Source: a virus
Length of the DNA stretch: 64,000 bases
Reading direction: 5' to 3' (one strand)
Virus record (IMG/VR): IMGVR_UViG_3300017971_000023
Coordinates: 1 to 64,000 of that record
Shown: piece after piece, positions 46,345-56,906 of the stretch
Layout: the number at the start of each line of letters is the position of its first letter
Position numbering within the stretch: position 1 is the stretch's first letter
Program-made: the position numbers and the translations under genes
The notes under the pieces: generated by a model
Databases searched by the model: none
The model's input: the letters and a program-made list of their open reading frames with translations, nothing else
Told to the model about the DNA's origin: nothing

Positions 46345-49300
46345 ATGGCTTTAACTTTAGACAGCACACTTCAGACCCGTTTAGACGGAATAGAACGGCA
46401 ACCTGAAATTGAAATATTAAGTAGCGAGTTTGCCGAAAGTATTCCATTTCAGGGAAATAGTTTTGGAATAGCTGGAAGCGATGTATTTAATCCACAAATA
46501 ATAAATCATAGTAGCGGTCGTCTTGGACAATTATATATAGAAAGTGACGGAAGTTTCATTTGGATGTACACAGATGAGACAAGAAGTCAATGGACGACTG
46601 TTGATTTGTCGGCAATAATAAATGAACACGTCGAGTACGCTTCAGCCGTTGAATTAGCGAATGGAAATATTGGAGTAATTGCAATTACTGGACAAACTGA
46701 TAGAAGGCTGAAGCAATTTACAATATCAATTATTGGTTCTGTTATAAGTGGCTTGAGTCAAATAGAAGACTTAAGTGATACATATGATTGGAGTTCTCCA
46801 TATGTAGTTCTTTTATCTTCGGGTGATTATTATATGGTTTATGTTCGTAAGGATGAAACCACACCAGCATATACTATATATTCGCGTACAGCCAGTACTT
46901 GGGGAAGTTGGGGTTCGGCCTCTGACATAACTCCAAGTGGTGTTAATACTTCTCGTGAAATTGATAATCCAAGTTTATTTGAAACCGATGATGGAGATTT
47001 ATTTCTTCTATTTGATCACGTAACTGCTATTCAAGATGCAGTTACAATTAAAAATATTTTTAGTTCTATAAGCACAGATGATGGTTCATCTTTTGGGACG
47101 GCTTCGGCACGAACGAGTTATACTTCCTACGGTTCAAATGGACTTGATCCAATAATGGTTCAAAGATCAAATGGAACAATTTGGCTCATTTTCTATGAGA
47201 ATCGTAGAGTACTTCATATGGATGAAACAGCAACGGGATTTCTCAGTAGTTGTTCTTCGGGGCTTGGGTATGGAATGGGAAATAAAGAGCTTGGATATGA
47301 CTATGCTACTGGGAAGATAATTGTTGCATTTGGAAATACTTCATTTGGGGTGAAGAGCTTATGTGGAATTGCAATAGTTGATAAAGATACATGGAGTATT
47401 GATAAGGTTTATTATAGTGGTTCTTCGCCACAGATTAATAATATTTTTAGAGATAATCAAATATTTCAATTGCATTCTGATGGAAAGTATATGGCTGCAA
47501 ATGTTGGCAATGGTTATGGGGAACATAGTGTTGTAATGGTTCTCAATCATTCATCAGATACAATAGTCAATTATGTAATTGATGATATTAGTATTAGTGG
47601 AATATCTGATGGAATTCCTTCATATAATCTTCCGAGAAATATAGAATTTGAAAGTGGTGATGCAACTGGCTTAACTACTCCAAAGGTTCATCGTGTTTTA
47701 ATAGATGCTTCGCAAGATAGATTATATTTAGCTTTTAGAAGTGGATTTGTTGGAGGGTTTAAAGTTAGCTTTGCATATATTGATTTAACCGAATCCCCCG
47801 ATGGCGAGGGAATGTATACTTTAAATTGGTTAACTCCTATAAGTGGTGTTTCTTGGACAAGTCTTACCCGATGGCAAACTGAATTAGATGCATGGAATTT
47901 TGTTCGTGACCCAGATCGTGGATATATTATCTTTCATAGTGGAAATGAATACTCTACGATAAGGCAAGCTGTAGTAATCATGGATGAAGATAATAACTGT
48001 GCGGTAGTTAAGGAAACAACTTATGACACAAATAATTCATTTCCAATTAATGGAATCGAAAGATGCATCCAGTATAACGGTGTGCTGTACGGACATTTTA
48101 ATTATAGAGCAGATTATCCAGATACGGATAAGCGTGGGCTCATAGAGTATAATTATGTAACAGAAACAATTTCATATCATAGGCCACCGTTTTGGACAAA
48201 GGATCAATATTACTTCAATGACTTCACAGTTGATGAAGATACTGGTATAATTTATATTGCTTCAGGTGAAGGTGTTCTTGCGTTTGACACAAATACAAAG
48301 CTGTTTACTCGTTATGATAGCGAGACATTGCCAGGATTTGTTAGGAGTGGTGAGCAAGATGCTATGACTCAGATTGCATTCGATCCAGTGAGTGAAGACA
48401 TTATTGCTGGAAGCGTTAATGGAGGGAATTATCTTGAAGGGATTTTAATGTTCAATGCGAGTGGATATTACAATCAACTTCAATATATAACTGCCGATAA
48501 GCAAGTTACTTGGCAATGGGATAGTCAATTTGATTTAAGTTATTATAATTCAGAAATTGGGCCTTCTGCAGCTATAGATGAAGACAATGTTTTGTGGGTT
48601 ACATGGAGTCATGATGATTGGCAGAATAATCAAAAGGTTTTATATTGGGATAATGACTTAGGCGATATAGATGTAACAAATGATATAACTGGTTCGGTTT
48701 CTTTAAGTTGGGAACTTAAAAGAATTAATCAATTATCATTTAGTCTTGGAAATGCCCATCTCTACGACCCTCAAAATTTATTAAGTACAAAAAATGTTGT
48801 CGGGCAAAAGGGTAGAAAAGTTCAAGTTAGAATAGGGGAAAAAATTGGAGAATATACATATTGGGTTAATCAAGGAATTTTTCTTGTTGATTCTTCTAAA
48901 ATAAATTATTCTCGCGGAAAAGAAATGGTCTTAAACCTTGACTGCAAGGGGAAGACTTCTTTGTGGAAACAGAAGCAAATAAGTGTAACTGCATTATATA
49001 GTGGAAGTATGCCAGATACAGTCATTACTGATTTAATAGATGACTTCACTCAATTTCTTTCTACTGAATATAACTTACCTACTTTTGACGATGAGCATGG
49101 AATTTACTATCAATGGCTTGATAAAACACTTTATGAAATTATTGAAGAGTTAGTTGATCACTTTTTTTATGCAATGTTCGAAGATGCTGATGGAATTTTT
49201 ACTTGTCGTCGTGTTGATCTTGAGCAAGATGTTGATCACGAATATTCAGATCAAATGCAAGTAATTGATTTTACTCCTGACGATAGTTATAGTGATTATA

Positions 49301-50121
49301 CAAATCGCGTTCGAGTGATTGGTGAAACAAATGATTATACTGAAGTTGTTCATGATGAAGAAATGATTACTTCCCGTGCTGGAACTGTTGGTTGGTGGGT
49401 AAAGGAAAAAGAAGAGACCATATATTTTAGTGAAGATCAGGAAAGGCATTGTAGAAATCCAAGGCTCGAAGTAAAGCATTCACCGAAAGAATACGGATTA
49501 CTTTTAGACCAGCTATCAACAGGTGAAGGCGGAATTAGAATTAGCTATATTGACCCTTATGAATCATATATCGAAGTGGAAATAAGAGTTGCCGATTTAA
49601 CTGCCGCATTAATTGGGGCAATAGTTGCAATGATTGCCTTGGGTGCTGCCGCAATTACTTGTGATTATGGAAAGGTATGTGGAGCTTATATGTGGGGCTT
49701 GGCGATAGCTATAAGTCTCATCTTGTATATCCTTGCCGCTGTTGCACAATATCAATACGAGGTTTGGGCAAGACCTCTTGGGCGAGTTAAAACAACTATC
49801 CAGTATGAAGCAAATGATGAAGAACTTCAAAGAAAGTTAAATGGTGAAATTGTAACAAGAGAGTTCACCGATCCGCTTTGTAACAGTGTTACGGAGTGTA
49901 GACGTGTTGCAGAGGGAAATTTGGAAATGTTAAAGGCGCAACGTCGCAGAGTTTCATTCCAGAAGATAACCCATCTTCAAGATGAGTTATTAGATAAAAT
50001 AAAAGTATACCATCCATACAGTGGGGAAGGTATGGAAATATTAATTGTCAATTTGAAAAGAACTTATGAAAAAGGAAAAGGTGTCTTTGATAAAATAGAA
50101 GGCTGGAGATATATTCCTTGA
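46345..50121 (+). CDS. Large tail hub or fibre protein with internal membrane-like helices
   Basis: 1258 residues. The first two thirds (about 30-780) contain repeated SxDGGxxW-like beta segments of a propeller type, as in sialidase-like tail proteins. About 790-1080 resembles a phage tail hub domain (WVNQGIFLVDSSKI, then LYEIIEELVDHFFYAMFED). Two hydrophobic helices follow (about 1090-1110 and 1118-1138), unusual in a tail protein, and then a hub-like C-terminal domain. It probably forms the tail tip and may insert into the host membrane. Confidence 0.6.
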   Translation: MALTLDSTLQTRLDGIERQPEIEILSSEFAESIPFQGNSFGIAGSDVFNPQIINHSSGRLGQLYIESDGSFIWMYTDETRSQWTTVDLSAIINEHVEYASAVELANGNIGVIAITGQTDRRLKQFTISIIGSVISGLSQIEDLSDTYDWSSPYVVLLSSGDYYMVYVRKDETTPAYTIYSRTASTWGSWGSASDITPSGVNTSREIDNPSLFETDDGDLFLLFDHVTAIQDAVTIKNIFSSISTDDGSSFGTASARTSYTSYGSNGLDPIMVQRSNGTIWLIFYENRRVLHMDETATGFLSSCSSGLGYGMGNKELGYDYATGKIIVAFGNTSFGVKSLCGIAIVDKDTWSIDKVYYSGSSPQINNIFRDNQIFQLHSDGKYMAANVGNGYGEHSVVMVLNHSSDTIVNYVIDDISISGISDGIPSYNLPRNIEFESGDATGLTTPKVHRVLIDASQDRLYLAFRSGFVGGFKVSFAYIDLTESPDGEGMYTLNWLTPISGVSWTSLTRWQTELDAWNFVRDPDRGYIIFHSGNEYSTIRQAVVIMDEDNNCAVVKETTYDTNNSFPINGIERCIQYNGVLYGHFNYRADYPDTDKRGLIEYNYVTETISYHRPPFWTKDQYYFNDFTVDEDTGIIYIASGEGVLAFDTNTKLFTRYDSETLPGFVRSGEQDAMTQIAFDPVSEDIIAGSVNGGNYLEGILMFNASGYYNQLQYITADKQVTWQWDSQFDLSYYNSEIGPSAAIDEDNVLWVTWSHDDWQNNQKVLYWDNDLGDIDVTNDITGSVSLSWELKRINQLSFSLGNAHLYDPQNLLSTKNVVGQKGRKVQVRIGEKIGEYTYWVNQGIFLVDSSKINYSRGKEMVLNLDCKGKTSLWKQKQISVTALYSGSMPDTVITDLIDDFTQFLSTEYNLPTFDDEHGIYYQWLDKTLYEIIEELVDHFFYAMFEDADGIFTCRRVDLEQDVDHEYSDQMQVIDFTPDDSYSDYTNRVRVIGETNDYTEVVHDEEMITSRAGTVGWWVKEKEETIYFSEDQERHCRNPRLEVKHSPKEYGLLLDQLSTGEGGIRISYIDPYESYIEVEIRVADLTAALIGAIVAMIALGAAAITCDYGKVCGAYMWGLAIAISLILYILAAVAQYQYEVWARPLGRVKTTIQYEANDEELQRKLNGEIVTREFTDPLCNSVTECRRVAEGNLEMLKAQRRRVSFQKITHLQDELLDKIKVYHPYSGEGMEILIVNLKRTYEKGKGVFDKIEGWRYIP

Positions 50122-51248
50122 GACTATATAATAAAAATATCGTTACCAAGCGTCTTAGAGAGGCTCAAAGATATTCGGTTGTTGATCGTGACGCAATTAT
50201 ATGGAATGTTGATACTGGGAATTACTACGCCTTAGTTAAAATTCAAGGTAGTAATACACAGATAAAAGCCCATTATCCTCGTAATTGGAAAAAGATACCG
50301 ACTTGGTTAAAAAAAGGGAATGCTGTCAGAATAAGACATCGTTCAGGTGTTCCGGGGTTTATTGAAGTAGTTGGTCATGGAAGAGCAATACCTTCACCAG
50401 TTGAAGGAGATTTACTTCCAACAGCATCGGAGCTTGAAAATGGAATAGTTAGTGGAATGGAGATATTGGAATATTCCGGCGGTGGAATGAACGTCATAGT
50501 AAATGATGGAACATATAGAATTGATGGCACTCTTTATACATATAGTATAGCGGCAACTGGTTATATAGTGATGGATGATCCAGCCCCAATGACTATGGGT
50601 TCAGGTTTTACTATGGGGTTTTATGATACGGCAACTTCGATATCTATATCTGCTGCCCCAGCTGGAACATCTGCTCGGTATGATGCTCTTGTTATAGGAA
50701 TAAATGGTGTTGTTGATGTTGTTGAAGGTACTTCAAGAAGTATTACTGCAGGTGCACCAACGAAGCCATCTATACCTGCTGATCATATTTTAATTGGTTA
50801 TCTTTTTATTTATTCTGGAATGACTTCTATATCTTCAGCTGATATAGGGGTTGAATGGACTGAACCAAAGGCAAATACGGTTTCCATTACGAGTGCTATT
50901 AAGCAAGGTGATGGAAGTTTTGAGATGGAATGGGATGGAGGTACAAATTATCCAACAGCTTCTTTTACATTTAGTATAAAGGATCAATATGATTTTTCTC
51001 GTCCGATAAGTGTAACTGCAACATTCAGTGTTATTAATGGAACTGGGTTGGTGAGTAATACTGATTCTGGTGGTTGGGCTTCAAGTGCAACAAAAGTATG
51101 TGGAAGTAGTGTTACTTTTTACTACCAGCGTGATCAAACAGAAACCCCGGAGATACCCCCATTTCTAAAGATAGAGTTTGAAGATTATACTCCTTTGACA
51201 ACATTAATTGTAATTCGTTTACTTGATTCAGGTGGAGACCCGATATGA
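50118..51248 (+). CDS. Tail tip or baseplate protein
   Basis: 376 residues from a TTG that overlaps the previous stop, with GGAGA 10 bases upstream. An N-terminal part with NYYALVKIQGSNTQIKAHYP (OB-fold-like) is followed by DUF-like beta domains rich in Gly, Ser and Thr. The order after a hub protein suggests a tail tip component. Not recognised in detail. Confidence 0.5.
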   Translation: MRLYNKNIVTKRLREAQRYSVVDRDAIIWNVDTGNYYALVKIQGSNTQIKAHYPRNWKKIPTWLKKGNAVRIRHRSGVPGFIEVVGHGRAIPSPVEGDLLPTASELENGIVSGMEILEYSGGGMNVIVNDGTYRIDGTLYTYSIAATGYIVMDDPAPMTMGSGFTMGFYDTATSISISAAPAGTSARYDALVIGINGVVDVVEGTSRSITAGAPTKPSIPADHILIGYLFIYSGMTSISSADIGVEWTEPKANTVSITSAIKQGDGSFEMEWDGGTNYPTASFTFSIKDQYDFSRPISVTATFSVINGTGLVSNTDSGGWASSATKVCGSSVTFYYQRDQTETPEIPPFLKIEFEDYTPLTTLIVIRLLDSGGDPI

Positions 51249-51457
51249 GTAATTTTGAAGAAAAGTTTTTGGAAATTGACAAGAAGCTTGATTACATTAC
51301 TTCACTTTTGGAATTGATAATTGATAATTTTCCTTCTTCGAAAAGAATCAATTTCTCAGAAGCAGTAAATCCAATCCTCGAAAGCCCAGTGATAAAACAA
51401 AATCCGATGGTTAAGGATATGCTGGAGACTTTTGTAGAAAAACTTGGAGGTTCGTGA
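51245..51457 (+). CDS. Unknown small helical protein, 70 residues
   Basis: Amphipathic helices (FEEKFLEIDKKLDYITSLLE, KDMLETFVEKLGGS) with a likely coiled coil at residues 1-25. The start overlaps the previous stop (ATGA). Possibly a trimerising or chaperone peptide for the appendage genes around it. Confidence 0.5.
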   Translation: MSNFEEKFLEIDKKLDYITSLLELIIDNFPSSKRINFSEAVNPILESPVIKQNPMVKDMLETFVEKLGGS

Positions 51458-51990
51458 TGAGTGAATTCTATCATACAGCATATGTTGATGGAACAACAGA
51501 ATTTAAGGAAGCTGATATGGGTGCACCACTTGGTGAGCTTGATGCTGCAATTAAAGCACTTCATCTTCCAAAGTACTATGATTATTCCGGTCAATATCTT
51601 GGAGATACGCCGAATAGTAATGGCCTTATAATGAGGGCAGTTATTGGTCGTTATATGGTTTTAAAAGCTAATGCGCCGGGAAGTAAATTGTATATTGGAA
51701 CGCCTCCAGGTGATGGGCCGAAGACTTTTACCCTAAAGAGAAATGGGTCATCGATAGGTACAATATTAACAAATCCTGGGCACAACTTTGGTGCATTTAC
51801 TGTATCGTCAGATGTGACATTTTATAATGGCGATTTACTTGAATTGTATGCACCAAATCCGGCTGATTCTGTTTTACAGGATATAAGTTGGAATATTATT
51901 ATGTATCGTCCAGATGCTGAAGGTATGAGTACTTCGACAACTACAACCACCACAACCACTACAACCACTACCACTACAACGACGGTGTAA
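51457..51990 (+). CDS. Appendage protein with poly-Thr tail
   Basis: 177 residues from the ATG at 51457, after TTGGAGGTTCGTG. Helical N-terminus, then a beta sandwich (AVIGRYMVLKANAPGSKLYI, GAFTVSSDVTFYNGDLLELY). The end is MSTS, 16 Thr and Val. Probably a surface-exposed tail appendage. Confidence 0.6.
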   Translation: MSEFYHTAYVDGTTEFKEADMGAPLGELDAAIKALHLPKYYDYSGQYLGDTPNSNGLIMRAVIGRYMVLKANAPGSKLYIGTPPGDGPKTFTLKRNGSSIGTILTNPGHNFGAFTVSSDVTFYNGDLLELYAPNPADSVLQDISWNIIMYRPDAEGMSTSTTTTTTTTTTTTTTTTV

Positions 51991-52001
51991 GGAGTTTAAA
52001 G

Positions 52002-53060
52002 ATGGCAAGAATATTTATAGAAGGCGGTGAACATGGGAATGTAAATACTCTATTATTTACTTCCCAGAGTGGCCTTCAAGTAAATGCCGGTGCTATGGCT
52101 GGATTCAGTGGAGCCTATGATATGAAATTTAATTCTGGATATGCTTATGGCGATATAACACTGGATCAAACATATAGCGAATTATATGTTGCATTAAAAA
52201 TTTATCCGGTAGTTCGAAGTGGAAATGGACCCGGAACCATATGTTTTTATGATTCAGCACTTACTGCAATAGGTTCTTTGTTTTTTTACTATGATGGCTC
52301 AACATATTTTTATGTTCGGCTTATGCTTGGGGCGCAAAATTCAGGAACCATTCTTGAAACTGGGGCAACTGAAATTACACCTGGAACTGTTCATTTACTT
52401 CAAGTACGTTATAAACCATTAAATACTGGTGGAATATTTCAAGTAAAGCTGGATAATCAGACACCACTGGAATGTGATTATAGTGGGGATACTACGGCGG
52501 GACTTGAGAATATTAAAAAGGTAAGAATTGGCGCCAATGGTGTTGATAACTATCAAAGTGAGTTTGATGATGTAGTCATTGATGATAGCGAATGGCCGGG
52601 AAATACTCGTATACAAAAACTTCAAATAAGTGGGGCTGGAACTACTGGTGAATGGGATGCAAGTGCTGGAGACCCATATGCGTGTGTTGATGAAATACCA
52701 TATAGTGATTCTGATTATATATCAACAAATGTTCCGGGGGAATTAGCTACATTCGCTTGTGCTGATATGACTGGAAATGTTGGAAAAGTAAAAGCGTTAC
52801 AGCTTCAAGGAAGATTACTATACGAAGGTGACCCAGCCCCAAATAAACAAAAGTTGGCGATTAGAGTAAATGGATCTAATTATTATAGTGGGCGATTTAC
52901 TCCAGGAATTGCGGTTGCAAATTTTAGAAAGATATGGGCTGTAAACCCCGATGATTCCGAGGCTTGGCAAGAGGCAGATATAAATGCGATTGAAATTGGA
53001 ACCCGTGCAATTCAAATGACAAGTACTTCGTCAACCACAACAACTACAACGACTACTTAA
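52002..53060 (+). CDS. LamG-like appendage protein with poly-Thr tail
   Basis: 352 residues. About 1-195 looks like a concanavalin/LamG-type beta sandwich (LYVALKIYPVVRSGNGPGTI, HLLQVRYKPL, FDDVVIDDSEW), and 200-335 is a second beta domain. The C-terminus is TSTSSTTTTTTTT. Such proteins often bind host glycans. Confidence 0.6.
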   Translation: MARIFIEGGEHGNVNTLLFTSQSGLQVNAGAMAGFSGAYDMKFNSGYAYGDITLDQTYSELYVALKIYPVVRSGNGPGTICFYDSALTAIGSLFFYYDGSTYFYVRLMLGAQNSGTILETGATEITPGTVHLLQVRYKPLNTGGIFQVKLDNQTPLECDYSGDTTAGLENIKKVRIGANGVDNYQSEFDDVVIDDSEWPGNTRIQKLQISGAGTTGEWDASAGDPYACVDEIPYSDSDYISTNVPGELATFACADMTGNVGKVKALQLQGRLLYEGDPAPNKQKLAIRVNGSNYYSGRFTPGIAVANFRKIWAVNPDDSEAWQEADINAIEIGTRAIQMTSTSSTTTTTTTT

Positions 53061-53077
53061 AATAAAAAGATTGATTA

Positions 53078-54694
53078 ATGGCTGATATCCAAAAAGCTAC
53101 ACAAATTCTTGGTCAGGTTGAGTATGAGGAAGGTCCTTTTCAGGAAGCTACACAAATTCTTGGTCAGGTTGAGTTCCAGACTTCTTCTACGACCACCACT
53201 ACGACCACCACTACGACCACCACTACTACACATGAATGGGAAGAAGATTTTAGTGGGATGGGAACTGGTAGTCCTCCATCTGGCTGGACTGAAAGCTGGG
53301 ATACAGTAAATGTTGATACTACTGTTGAAGCTGTCGGTAAGGATAAAAGTCTCAGTCTTGATATATCCAGTAATGCAAAAGTGGCTGTCATCAATGATGT
53401 GATAAGTAAGAAAGATATTGAAGTACTTGCCCTCGTCCAGGCAAAGAATTCTTTTGCTACACTGGCTGGTGGTGTTGGGTGCAGAATAAGCGGTGCTGGA
53501 GGTAGTGAAACCGGATATGTTGCACATCTTGATGTTGCCAATGATGATATTATTTTGCGAAGATATAATAATGGAGTAAATACTGGACTGACAAGTGCTT
53601 CAAAAACAATAACAGCGGATCGTTGGTATTGGGTGAGGCTTCGTGCACAAGGGTCCGTTATAAAAATTCGTGTTTGGGGAAAACAAGATTCCGAACCTGG
53701 AACATGGGATATTGATTATACTGATGGCTCCCCAATTACTTCTTCTGGTGAAGTTGGGGTTATTACTTTTAATGCGGATACTTTCTGTGATCATTTTCTT
53801 GCTGAAAGCAATTCAGATGATTGGCCTATACTTGTTCCATCTGGTTATATAACAACCACTACAACAACCAGTACAACCACTACAACTACATTTACCACAA
53901 CAACTATTACTGGAACAACTACATCTACGACAACCGAAGAAGATTACTGGACTAACTTTAATGAATATACTGCTGATCAGTCGCCCTCTGATTGGACAGA
54001 ATTATGGGAGTCACCTGTTTCAAGTATAACAGTTAAAGATGATGGAGGCCAGTATGGTGGAAAATATCTTCTTATTGATCATAGTACTTATGGACACTAT
54101 TATGCAAGATGGAATGATATAGGTGTTGCAGAAAATGTAGATATACTTGCTAAAGTTCAATTTGGTGATCTTTATCCAATTGCTGGGCAGGATTATTTTA
54201 AAATAGTTGTTCGTGAAGTAGGTGGTAATAGTAACAAAAATGCATATGAGTTAAGATTATATCCAAGTAATGATAATTTCAAAATTTATAAATGGGTAAG
54301 TAATTCAGCAAGTCAAATAGGTGCGACTGGTAGTAAAACTTTTGAAAACTATTGGTATTGGGTTCGGTTTCAAGTACGTGGAAATAATTTAAAAGCAAAA
54401 GTTTGGCAAGGGCAACCAAGTGATGAACCTGGAACATGGGGGATTCAAGTAACAGATTCTGCTCATTCCGGTGTCAGCGGTAATGTTGGATTAGGTAGTT
54501 ATAATGGTGATGCGACAAGTGTTGATTACTTTTCTATTGGTGTTGGTTTAACTAATGATGCCCCAGCGCCAGCTGATTACCAAACAACCACTACAACCAC
54601 TACCACTACGACTGCAACCACTACAACTGGAACGACTGAAACACCAATGGAACCTCCTTGGTATATTGCAAGTGGTTCGTTAAACACAAGTTAA
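53078..54694 (+). CDS. Modular LamG-like protein with three poly-Thr linkers
   Basis: 538 residues. A 30-base exact direct repeat near the start (53094-53123 and 53145-53174) duplicates ATQILGQVE. Thr-rich tracts near residues 37-50, 258-288 and 505-525 separate two related beta-sandwich domains (about 52-255, starting EEDFSG, and about 289-500). The domains appear to be internal duplicates. Probably a glycan-binding appendage. Confidence 0.6.
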   Translation: MADIQKATQILGQVEYEEGPFQEATQILGQVEFQTSSTTTTTTTTTTTTTTHEWEEDFSGMGTGSPPSGWTESWDTVNVDTTVEAVGKDKSLSLDISSNAKVAVINDVISKKDIEVLALVQAKNSFATLAGGVGCRISGAGGSETGYVAHLDVANDDIILRRYNNGVNTGLTSASKTITADRWYWVRLRAQGSVIKIRVWGKQDSEPGTWDIDYTDGSPITSSGEVGVITFNADTFCDHFLAESNSDDWPILVPSGYITTTTTTSTTTTTTFTTTTITGTTTSTTTEEDYWTNFNEYTADQSPSDWTELWESPVSSITVKDDGGQYGGKYLLIDHSTYGHYYARWNDIGVAENVDILAKVQFGDLYPIAGQDYFKIVVREVGGNSNKNAYELRLYPSNDNFKIYKWVSNSASQIGATGSKTFENYWYWVRFQVRGNNLKAKVWQGQPSDEPGTWGIQVTDSAHSGVSGNVGLGSYNGDATSVDYFSIGVGLTNDAPAPADYQTTTTTTTTTTATTTTGTTETPMEPPWYIASGSLNTS

Positions 54695-54701
54695 AGATGT
54701 A

Positions 54702-54730
54702 TTGTCATTACTTATTTAAAGTGTTATAAT
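54702..54730 (+). promoter_or_regulatory. Promoter of the sugar-modification cassette
   Basis: TTGTCA (54702-54707) and TATAAT (54725-54730) are 17 bases apart in the only sizeable gap of the tail region. A TACGG/CCGTA hairpin lies between the start site and the glycosyltransferase gene. Confidence 0.75.
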
Positions 54731-54801
54731 AACTCAACATTTGTTTTTATTTTGTACGGTTCATTAAGTTCCGTAACTATAAAAGATGAAAGGAGAAAAA
54801 A

Positions 54802-56085
54802 ATGAAGGTAGCAATCTTATCACATTTTCAAAGTTTCGCCCCGAGCTATGCACTTGCAGTTGGATGGCACGAACGTGCAGTCATGATGAAGTACTTCGGA
54901 ATTGACTTCACTTTTTTTACTGCCAAAAATTGTCCGGACGGGTTGTATCCAAACCAATATTCAATACTGAAGACAATCCCCGGAAGCCGTCCGTTTGAAT
55001 TTAAGGTTGAGCAATTTACAGAACAGTATATTGAATTACTTCATGACTTTGATGTTGTGTTGACTGCCGATCTTATCTATCAACGGAAAGGGAACTTTCT
55101 TGCTTATAACCAAGCAATGAGAAATGCCGCAAAGGAGATCAAAGCATGGTGGTGTCATTGGATTCATTCATCGTGGACACAAAGACCTGGAACACTTCGT
55201 CATCCAGAATCACTTCGTTATACTATGATGGATAGAAGTTTTCTTGTCTATCTTAATGAGGCCGAGGCACCGAACCTTCAGCAAATGTACGAGACAACGA
55301 TGGATAATATAAGGGTCGTTCATAATCCAAAGGATCCACGTGTCTTTTTTGATATGCATCCATTTAGTGTGAAGATTATTCACAACCTTCAATTATGGAA
55401 TAAGGAAGCCGTTTGTATCTTCCCCCATTGTAGTACTCGCATGGACGCGAAGGGAATAGACGGTGTAATCAATGTAATGTCGGCACTTAAAAGAATTGGA
55501 ATTTCTGTCGGAATTGTTTTCGCGAATGCGAATGCAAGAAAAGTTCAGATGGAGATCAAAGAAAAAAAGGCTTTCATGGAAAGTAAAGGCTTAATTGAAA
55601 ACGAAGACTATATGTTCACGCACGATATTGATACTTATAAACCGATGCCGAGAAAAGTTATTCGTGATCTTTTAAAGATATCAAATATCTTCGTTTTCTC
55701 CAGCTGGCGTGAGACAACTGGCAATGCTTTTCAGGAGGCTCAAATAACGGATAATCTCCTTATCCTTAATAAGAACTTGCCTTGTTTACAGGAATTAGCA
55801 CGTAAAGATTACAGGGCTATCTATGTTGATTTTAGCTTCAAGACTCCTGGAAGAGAAGACGGAAAAACTGGTGACTTTCAAATGGTTAACTATCATCCGG
55901 ATGAAAATATCTATTTTGATTTACTTGCATCGCGGGAAATAGTTCCGCGACTTCCTGATGTTAGACATCGTTGGGCATTTAGCTTTGAAAGGATATGGTT
56001 TACTCAATTTAAACCACTTCTTGAAGAAGCATCAAGGCTTGCTAACACAGTTCCACTTCAGCCTGTGGAAAAGGAGGTGGAATAG
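54802..56085 (+). CDS. Glycosyltransferase (GT4-like)
   Basis: 427 residues. A GT-B arrangement is suggested by ILSHFQSFAPSYALAVGWHE at the start and by a C-terminal half with FPHCSTRMDAKG, NIFVFSSWRETTGNAFQEA (about 298-316) and an Ex7E-like pattern. It would transfer a sugar from a nucleotide donor to a phage or host acceptor. First gene of the cassette, after its own promoter and an AAAGGAGAAAAAA site. Confidence 0.65.
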   Translation: MKVAILSHFQSFAPSYALAVGWHERAVMMKYFGIDFTFFTAKNCPDGLYPNQYSILKTIPGSRPFEFKVEQFTEQYIELLHDFDVVLTADLIYQRKGNFLAYNQAMRNAAKEIKAWWCHWIHSSWTQRPGTLRHPESLRYTMMDRSFLVYLNEAEAPNLQQMYETTMDNIRVVHNPKDPRVFFDMHPFSVKIIHNLQLWNKEAVCIFPHCSTRMDAKGIDGVINVMSALKRIGISVGIVFANANARKVQMEIKEKKAFMESKGLIENEDYMFTHDIDTYKPMPRKVIRDLLKISNIFVFSSWRETTGNAFQEAQITDNLLILNKNLPCLQELARKDYRAIYVDFSFKTPGREDGKTGDFQMVNYHPDENIYFDLLASREIVPRLPDVRHRWAFSFERIWFTQFKPLLEEASRLANTVPLQPVEKEVE

Positions 56086-56906
56086 TGTTAGTACATTCTT
56101 ATTTAACAAACGGATTTGTTAAGATGGGTGAAGTATTTCTCAAAAGTCTTCGCATGGTATCAGCCCCTTACTATTTACCTGTCTGGCTGGAGGGTAGGAG
56201 TTTATCTTTTGAAGATATGGAATTATTGTATTCCAGTTATCCGCGAGAATTACTTCACATCAATAACCAGCCTTTAAATATGAAACGATTAGCTTTAAAG
56301 GCTGGGGTAACATTAAAACAGCTTCAAACGTTTAAAAAACAATGCGAGGGGAGGTATGTGAGTAATAAAAATAAGGTATGGAAGCTAATGATAGCTGGTG
56401 ATGATAGAGTAAAATCGTTAAATAAGTTATTGTACTCTTGGAAAATACCGGAGAATGAGTCACCGAAGTGGGCGGGATTTAATTTGGAATATATTGCCCA
56501 TTTTGATATAGATACCTTATTTAGGAAACCACTCGACATGGTTCCAAAAATGTTGGAAGATGTTAATATTTATTTGAAACTTCGTCCGGGACATAATATA
56601 GTAAAAGCCCGAATAACAATTGACTGTATTTTGATTAAACCAGCAAATGATGTTCGACTTTTCTTTGATCGATGGATTCACTACATTGATAAAGTTCCGC
56701 CATTAGAAAGACCTATTGGTTATGGCCAAGCAAGCTGTTGGCTTGCTTTTAAGGAGGTTGAGCGAAAGCTAAATTATGGAACATTACCCTTGTCTTTTGG
56801 ATTGCCTGGAAGAAATAAGAAGGGTGATATTATTTGGACTGGAAACGTTCATAAACTTGCAAAAGATGATTGTGTCGAAAAGTTTAAAAAGGAGGCAGGA
56901 TTATGA
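56085..56906 (+). CDS. GT-A-type glycosyltransferase-like protein
   Basis: 273 residues from a GTG after AAGGAGGTGGAATA. HFDIDTLFRKPL (about 139-150) contains a DxD metal-binding motif typical of GT-A sugar transferases, preceded by a YSSYPREL-type N-terminal region. It lies between the GT4-like gene and the sulfoquinovose synthase gene, overlapping the latter by 4 bases. Confidence 0.55.
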   Translation: MLVHSYLTNGFVKMGEVFLKSLRMVSAPYYLPVWLEGRSLSFEDMELLYSSYPRELLHINNQPLNMKRLALKAGVTLKQLQTFKKQCEGRYVSNKNKVWKLMIAGDDRVKSLNKLLYSWKIPENESPKWAGFNLEYIAHFDIDTLFRKPLDMVPKMLEDVNIYLKLRPGHNIVKARITIDCILIKPANDVRLFFDRWIHYIDKVPPLERPIGYGQASCWLAFKEVERKLNYGTLPLSFGLPGRNKKGDIIWTGNVHKLAKDDCVEKFKKEAGL

